NCBI RefSeq assembly: GCF_000730665.1
Contig: NZ_BBIV01000004.1
Location: 1 to 64,000 of the forward strand
Source: Pseudomonas plecoglossicida NBRC 103162 = DSM 15088
Lineage (GTDB): Bacteria; Pseudomonadota; Gammaproteobacteria; Pseudomonadales; Pseudomonadaceae
Direction: 5' to 3'
Length of the DNA stretch: 64,000 bases
Shown in pieces: positions 60,373 to 64,000 of the stretch. Numbering within the stretch: the stretch's first letter is position 1; each line of letters starts with the position of its first letter. Position numbers and translations under genes: made by a program. Below the pieces are notes generated by a model. That model was not told the origin of the DNA, did no database searches, and saw only the letters and a program-made list of their open reading frames with translations.

Positions 60373-60624
60373 ATGTTGTCGGAATCTTTCAGAACGTATC
60401 CTCCAAGCCTTGACAGGATCTTCATATCAGCGAGTGAGACCAGCGACATACAGGGTTTCGTCGAGCAATACTTCGAAACCCGCAATCTGCGTGACAGTAC
60501 GCAGATACAGCAAAGCGTGGTCGCTGCGCTAAGGCGTTATCCCGGCGAGGCACCGGTTCGGATGTATGAGCTCAATGCGTGGCTGGACAAGACCTTCAGG
60601 CGCCACTTCTTCTGCCGTTGCTGA
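60373..60624 (+). CDS. Small protein of unknown function
   Basis: An 83-residue protein that starts MLSESFRTYPPSLDRIFIS and ends in FRRHFFCRC. No family was recognised. GGGAG lies 7 bases before the ATG at 60373. It begins 21 bases after the second chemoreceptor and is probably in the same transcript. Like the genes after the first receptor it is an orphan next to a receptor gene, though the sequences are not related. Confidence 0.55.
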   Translation: MLSESFRTYPPSLDRIFISASETSDIQGFVEQYFETRNLRDSTQIQQSVVAALRRYPGEAPVRMYELNAWLDKTFRRHFFCRC

Positions 60625-60802
60625 AACCAATGGGCAAGACCGACGGTATCCATCGCTGCGAACGAACCACGACACGATCAGGTTTCACAGGCGAACGCTG
60701 CGCAGGCCCAGGCATCGAAATGTTGTGACAAGATTGTGCCGAGCCGGCCGGGCGGGGAGGGCTTATTCTTGGCGTTCATTTCTCGATCCGTGGAGACGCG
60801 CG

Positions 60803-61492
60803 ATGAATACCCGTGGTTTGCTCGACCAGTTGCTCAAGTCCGGTCAGGAACTGTTGCAGAGCCCGTCAGGCAAGGCATCCGCTGGCAAGCCCGCAAGTGG
60901 TGGCCTGGGCAACCTGCTCTCGGGCGCCGGTGGCGGCGCTCTGGCAGCCGGGGTCATGGGCATGCTGATGGGCAGCAAGAAGGCCCGCAAATACGGTGGC
61001 AAGGCGCTGACCTACGGCGGCCTGGCAGCCCTCGGGGTATTGGCCTACAAGGCCTACGGCAACTGGCAGGCCAAGCAGGGCGCGACGCCCCAGGACGCCC
61101 CCCGGACCCTCGACCGCCTGCCGCCGGCCCAGGTCGAAATGCACAGTCAAGCCATCCTCAAGGCCCTGGTGGCGGCGGCCAGGTCCGATGGCCATATCGA
61201 TGAGCGTGAACGCGAACTGATCGAAGGCGAGTTCACCCGCCTGGACAGCGACGGCGAGCTGCAGCAGTGGCTGCATGCCGAACTTCACAAACCGTTGGAT
61301 CCGGCCGAAGTCGCCCGCGCGGCACAGACACCGGAAATGGCCGCCGAGATGTACCTGGCCAGCGTGATGATGGTCGATCAGGAGAACTTCATGGAGCGCG
61401 CCTATCTTGATGAGCTTGCCCGCCAGCTGCGCCTTGACCCGGCGCTGCGACAGGAACTGGAGAACCAGGTCAGGCTTGCAGCCGGCCACTGA
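60803..61492 (+). CDS. DUF533 protein, YebE-like
   Basis: A 229-residue protein. A glycine-rich segment near residues 40-85 (GALAAGVMGMLMGSKKARKYGG ... GLAALGVLAYKAYGNW) includes a probable membrane helix, and a TerB-like helical domain (about 110-225) contains AILKALVAAARSDGHIDERERELI. The family is known as YebE, associated with envelope stress in E. coli; its function is unknown. GGAG precedes the ATG at 60803. The 178 bases upstream show no motif copy. Confidence 0.88.
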   Translation: MNTRGLLDQLLKSGQELLQSPSGKASAGKPASGGLGNLLSGAGGGALAAGVMGMLMGSKKARKYGGKALTYGGLAALGVLAYKAYGNWQAKQGATPQDAPRTLDRLPPAQVEMHSQAILKALVAAARSDGHIDERERELIEGEFTRLDSDGELQQWLHAELHKPLDPAEVARAAQTPEMAAEMYLASVMMVDQENFMERAYLDELARQLRLDPALRQELENQVRLAAGH

Positions 61493-61503
61493 CCGGAAAC
61501 TGA

Positions 61504-61520
61504 GGGCTGCTTTGCAGCCC
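61504..61520 (+). terminator. Hairpin after DUF533 gene
   Basis: GGGCTGC TTT GCAGCCC is a 7-bp perfect stem with TTCG after it, but no T-tract. Termination is plausible, not certain. Confidence 0.5.
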
Positions 61521-61545
61521 TTCGCCGGCAAGCCGGCTCCCATAC
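61521..61545. repeat. REP half element
   Basis: TTCGCCGGCAAGCCGGCTCCCA is a single REP core with the reversed GGGAGCC head, directly after the hairpin. Confidence 0.85.
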
Positions 61546-61611
61546 GTGCCGTGGATCAGCAAAGTACTGCATTCTCCACGCATTTCAGCCGCAAAAGCGG
61601 AGGAAGCCTAG

Positions 61612-61620
61612 GCTATACTT
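61612..61620 (+). promoter_or_regulatory. RpoS-type -10 of wspA
   Basis: GCTATACTT matches the stationary-phase sigma-S extended -10 consensus (KCTAYRCTT) at every position, 41 bases before the wspA start. Confidence 0.55.
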
Positions 61621-61661
61621 CGACGATTTTCCCGCTCGTAGTGTATTCCTGAGGGCTGAAT

Positions 61662-63284
61662 GTGAAGAACTGGACCTTGCGCCAACGGATCCTGGCAAGT
61701 TTCGCCGTGATCATCGCCATCATGCTGCTGATGATCGTGGCCGCCTACTCTCGACTTGTGACGATCGAAAGTGCCGAGGAGGCTGTGGGGTCCGACAGCA
61801 TTCCAGGGGTCTACTACAGCTCGATGATCCGCAGCGCCTGGGTCGACAGCTATGTCACCAGCCAGCAGCTGGTGGGGCTTTCCAACCGCCGTGAAGTCAC
61901 CCCGGCCGACATGGAGCTGTTCAAGAGCTTCGACGAACGCCTCAAGCAACACATGGCCAGCTACCACGCCACCATCCAGGATCGTGACGACCAGGCCAGG
62001 TTCGACACCTTCGTGCGCATGGAGGAGACCTACGTCAAGCTGGTCGACCAGGTGCTGGAAGCCTATCGCCAGCGCCACTATGACGAGGCCGAGCGGCTGA
62101 TCAGCGATGAGCTGACCCCGGCCTGGGTCGACGGGCGCAAGCACCTGAACACGGTGATCGAACACAACCGCGAATCGGCCGAGGCCGCCACCGGCGAAAT
62201 CGTCAGCGCGGTGAGCACCGCCAAAGGCAGCATGATGGTCTCGCTGCTGCTGGCGATCATCGCCGCCGGTATCTGCGGTCTGCTGCTGATGCGTGCGATC
62301 ACCGCACCCGTGCAGCGTGTGGTCCATGCCCTCGACAAGTTGCGTTCGGGCGACCTGAGCATGCGCCTGAGCCTCGACCGCAAGGACGAGTTCGGTGCCA
62401 TCGAGAATGGCTTCAACGAAATGGCCGAAGCACTGGCCAACCTGGTGTCCCAGGCGCAGCGCTCCTCGGTGCAGGTGACCACCTCGGTGACCGAGATTGC
62501 CGCCACCTCCAAGCAGCAGCAAGCCACGGCTACGGAAACGGCTGCCACCACCACGGAAATCGGCGCTACCTCACGCGAGATCGCCGCCACCTCGCGCGAC
62601 CTGGTGCGCACCATGACCGAAGTCACCAGCGCCGCCGACCAGGCGTCGAGCCTGGCCGGCTCTGGCCAGCAAGGCCTGGCGCGGATGGAGGAAACCATGC
62701 ACCAGGTCATGGGCGCTGCCGATCTGGTCAATGCCAAGCTGGCGATCCTCAATGAAAAGGCCAGCAACATCACCCAGATGGTGGTGACCATCGTCAAGGT
62801 CGCCGACCAGACCAACCTGCTGTCGCTCAACGCCGCCATCGAAGCCGAAAAAGCGGGTGAATACGGGCGTGGTTTTTCGGTGGTCGCCACCGAAGTGCGT
62901 CGCCTGGCCGACCAGACGGCCGTGGCCACCTACGATATCGAACAGATGGTGCGGGAAATCCAGTCGGCGGTGTCTGCCGGGGTCATGGGCATGGACAAGT
63001 TTTCCGAAGAAGTGCGTCGTGGCATGTACGAAGTCCAGCAGGTAGGCGAGCAACTGAGCCAGATCATCCACCAGGTCCAGGCCCTGGCACCGCGGGTGCT
63101 GATGGTCAACGAAGGCATGCAGGCCCAGGCCACCGGTGCCGAGCAGATCAACCAGGCCTTGGCCCAGCTCAGCGATGCCAGCACCCAGACGGTGGAGTCG
63201 CTGCGTCAGGCCAGCTTCGCCATCGATGAGCTGAGCCAGGTGGCCGCAGGCCTGCGCGGCGGCGTATCGCGCTTCAAAGTCTGA
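61662..63284 (+). CDS. wspA: Chemoreceptor-like protein of the Wsp system
   Basis: WspA senses surface contact or envelope stress and drives the kinase WspE, which phosphorylates the diguanylate cyclase WspR. The 540-residue protein has membrane helices at about 11-30 and 191-213, a periplasmic helical domain between them, HAMP, and a signalling tip [37 protein letters not shown] that is characteristic of WspA. GTG at 61662 is the start, after GAGGG. It is first in the wsp operon. Confidence 0.92.
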   Translation: MKNWTLRQRILASFAVIIAIMLLMIVAAYSRLVTIESAEEAVGSDSIPGVYYSSMIRSAWVDSYVTSQQLVGLSNRREVTPADMELFKSFDERLKQHMASYHATIQDRDDQARFDTFVRMEETYVKLVDQVLEAYRQRHYDEAERLISDELTPAWVDGRKHLNTVIEHNRESAEAATGEIVSAVSTAKGSMMVSLLLAIIAAGICGLLLMRAITAPVQRVVHALDKLRSGDLSMRLSLDRKDEFGAIENGFNEMAEALANLVSQAQRSSVQVTTSVTEIAATSKQQQATATETAATTTEIGATSREIAATSRDLVRTMTEVTSAADQASSLAGSGQQGLARMEETMHQVMGAADLVNAKLAILNEKASNITQMVVTIVKVADQTNLLSLNAAIEAEKAGEYGRGFSVVATEVRRLADQTAVATYDIEQMVREIQSAVSAGVMGMDKFSEEVRRGMYEVQQVGEQLSQIIHQVQALAPRVLMVNEGMQAQATGAEQINQALAQLSDASTQTVESLRQASFAIDELSQVAAGLRGGVSRFKV

Positions 63285-63289
63285 TCATC

Positions 63290-63808
63290 ATGACCGACCT
63301 GCACCCGCATCCGGCAGCGGCTGCCCAGGCCAAGGGCAAGGGCACGCTGTACCTGCAGTTTCGCATCGACCAGCAGCGCTTCGCCCTGGATGTGCACGAG
63401 GTGGTCGAGGTCCTGCCGCGCCGGCCGCTCAAGCCGATCGCCCAGGCACCGGCCTGGGTCGCTGGCATCTACGCCCACCGTGGCGTGCTGGTGCCGGTGA
63501 TCGATCTGTGCGCCCTGAGCTTCGCCAAGCCCGCCGCCGCGCGCACCAGCACGCGCATGGTGCTGGTGCATTACCGCAAGGTGCATCAGCTGGGCCTGAT
63601 CCTGGAACAGGCGACCGATACTCTGCGATGCCGCCCGGAAGAGTTTCAGCCATACGGGCTGGACAATGACCATGCGCCTTATCTGGGCCCGGTACGCCAG
63701 GATGCCCAAGGGCTGTTGCAGCGCATTGCAGTGGATGATCTGCTCAGTGATGCGGTACACCAACTGTTGTTCCCGGATGTCCCAGATGCGCAGCAGGTGG
63801 AGCCATGA
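63290..63808 (+). CDS. wspB: CheW-like coupling protein of the Wsp system
   Basis: A 172-residue CheW-domain protein that joins the receptor WspA to the kinase WspE. The CheW core is visible in LQFRIDQQRFALDVHEVVEVLPRRPLKPI and VAGIYAHRGVLVPVIDL. It starts five bases after wspA and its stop overlaps the wspC start (ATGA). Confidence 0.92.
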   Translation: MTDLHPHPAAAAQAKGKGTLYLQFRIDQQRFALDVHEVVEVLPRRPLKPIAQAPAWVAGIYAHRGVLVPVIDLCALSFAKPAAARTSTRMVLVHYRKVHQLGLILEQATDTLRCRPEEFQPYGLDNDHAPYLGPVRQDAQGLLQRIAVDDLLSDAVHQLLFPDVPDAQQVEP

Positions 63809-64000
63809 GCCAGCAACGCTTTTTCCGTTTCCTGCAGGAGCGCATCGGCCTGGATGTCGAGTCGGTGGGCGTACCCATGGTCGAACGTGCCTTGCACCAG
63901 CGCAGCCTGGCGCTCAATGCCGCCGACCTTGACGATTACTGGCTGCGCCTGCAGCAATCGCCAGGCGAACAGCAGGCGCTCATCGAAGCGGTGATCGTTC
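63805..64000 (+). CDS. wspC: CheR-like methyltransferase of the Wsp system (5' part)
   Basis: The 65 residues present start MSQQRFFRFLQERIGLDVES, the N-terminal helical part of WspC, which methylates WspA using S-adenosylmethionine. The gene is cut by the window end; the catalytic domain lies outside. It overlaps wspB by four bases. Confidence 0.88.
   Translation, partial: MSQQRFFRFLQERIGLDVESVGVPMVERALHQRSLALNAADLDDYWLRLQQSPGEQQALIEAVIV

Overview
The window is chromosomal DNA from a fluorescent Pseudomonas, most likely the P. putida group. The evidence is the high GC content, the many palindromic REP elements of the P. putida type (GCCGGC-TT-GCCGGC cores), and the housekeeping gene content. 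From memory, the order mltF/purL ... purT ... ffh-rpsP-rimM-trmD-rplS ... xerD-dsbC-hom-thrC ... recJ ... wsp follows the same order as in P. aeruginosa, so most of the window is a conserved backbone into which accessory blocks are set.

Layout. 1-5957: mltF facing purL, then a small NIF3/YqfO-like gene. 5961-16561: first accessory block on the minus strand, holding a HET-C-domain protein, a Tat-exported PhoX-type phosphatase and a two-partner secretion pair (TpsB exporter, compact TpsA haemagglutinin without a toxin tip). 16723-24866: L,D-transpeptidase, two divergent NUDIX genes, gamma carbonic anhydrase, DUF1289, VUT-family membrane protein, purT, MFS transporter, corB-like and ypjD. 25130-35727: ffh, the rpsP-rimM-trmD-rplS operon, a thioesterase, an NhaP-type antiporter, xerD, dsbC, hom and thrC. 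35857-42531: a degenerate receiver protein, DUF3509, a periplasmic binding protein with a CoA-transferase, yaeQ, recJ and an old-yellow-enzyme homologue. 42596-48043: a complete ydcSTUVW-type operon (putrescine-type ABC importer plus gamma-aminobutyraldehyde dehydrogenase).

48346-60624 is the most interesting block. Two methyl-accepting chemotaxis proteins flank a four-gene signalling operon: hybrid histidine kinase, receiver-EAL protein, second hybrid kinase with a C-terminal Hpt domain, and a LuxR/NarL-type response regulator. The gene order and domains match the pvrS-pvrR-rcsC-rcsB system known from P. aeruginosa PA14, but no cupD fimbrial genes are present here. Orphan small genes follow each chemoreceptor. 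A 19-bp sequence (15 positions invariant) lies upstream of exactly three genes, the two chemoreceptors and the first kinase, each time followed at the same distance by a TAnnnT -10-like hexamer. This suggests one locus-specific regulon joining the chemoreceptors to the Pvr/Rcs-like phosphorelay.

60803-64000: a yebE/DUF533 gene and the start of the wsp chemosensory operon (wspA, wspB, 5' part of wspC), which controls the diguanylate cyclase WspR. The right end therefore carries a c-di-GMP-degrading regulator (PvrR-like) close to a c-di-GMP-synthesising system (Wsp). No rRNA, tRNA, CRISPR array, insertion sequence or prophage was recognised.
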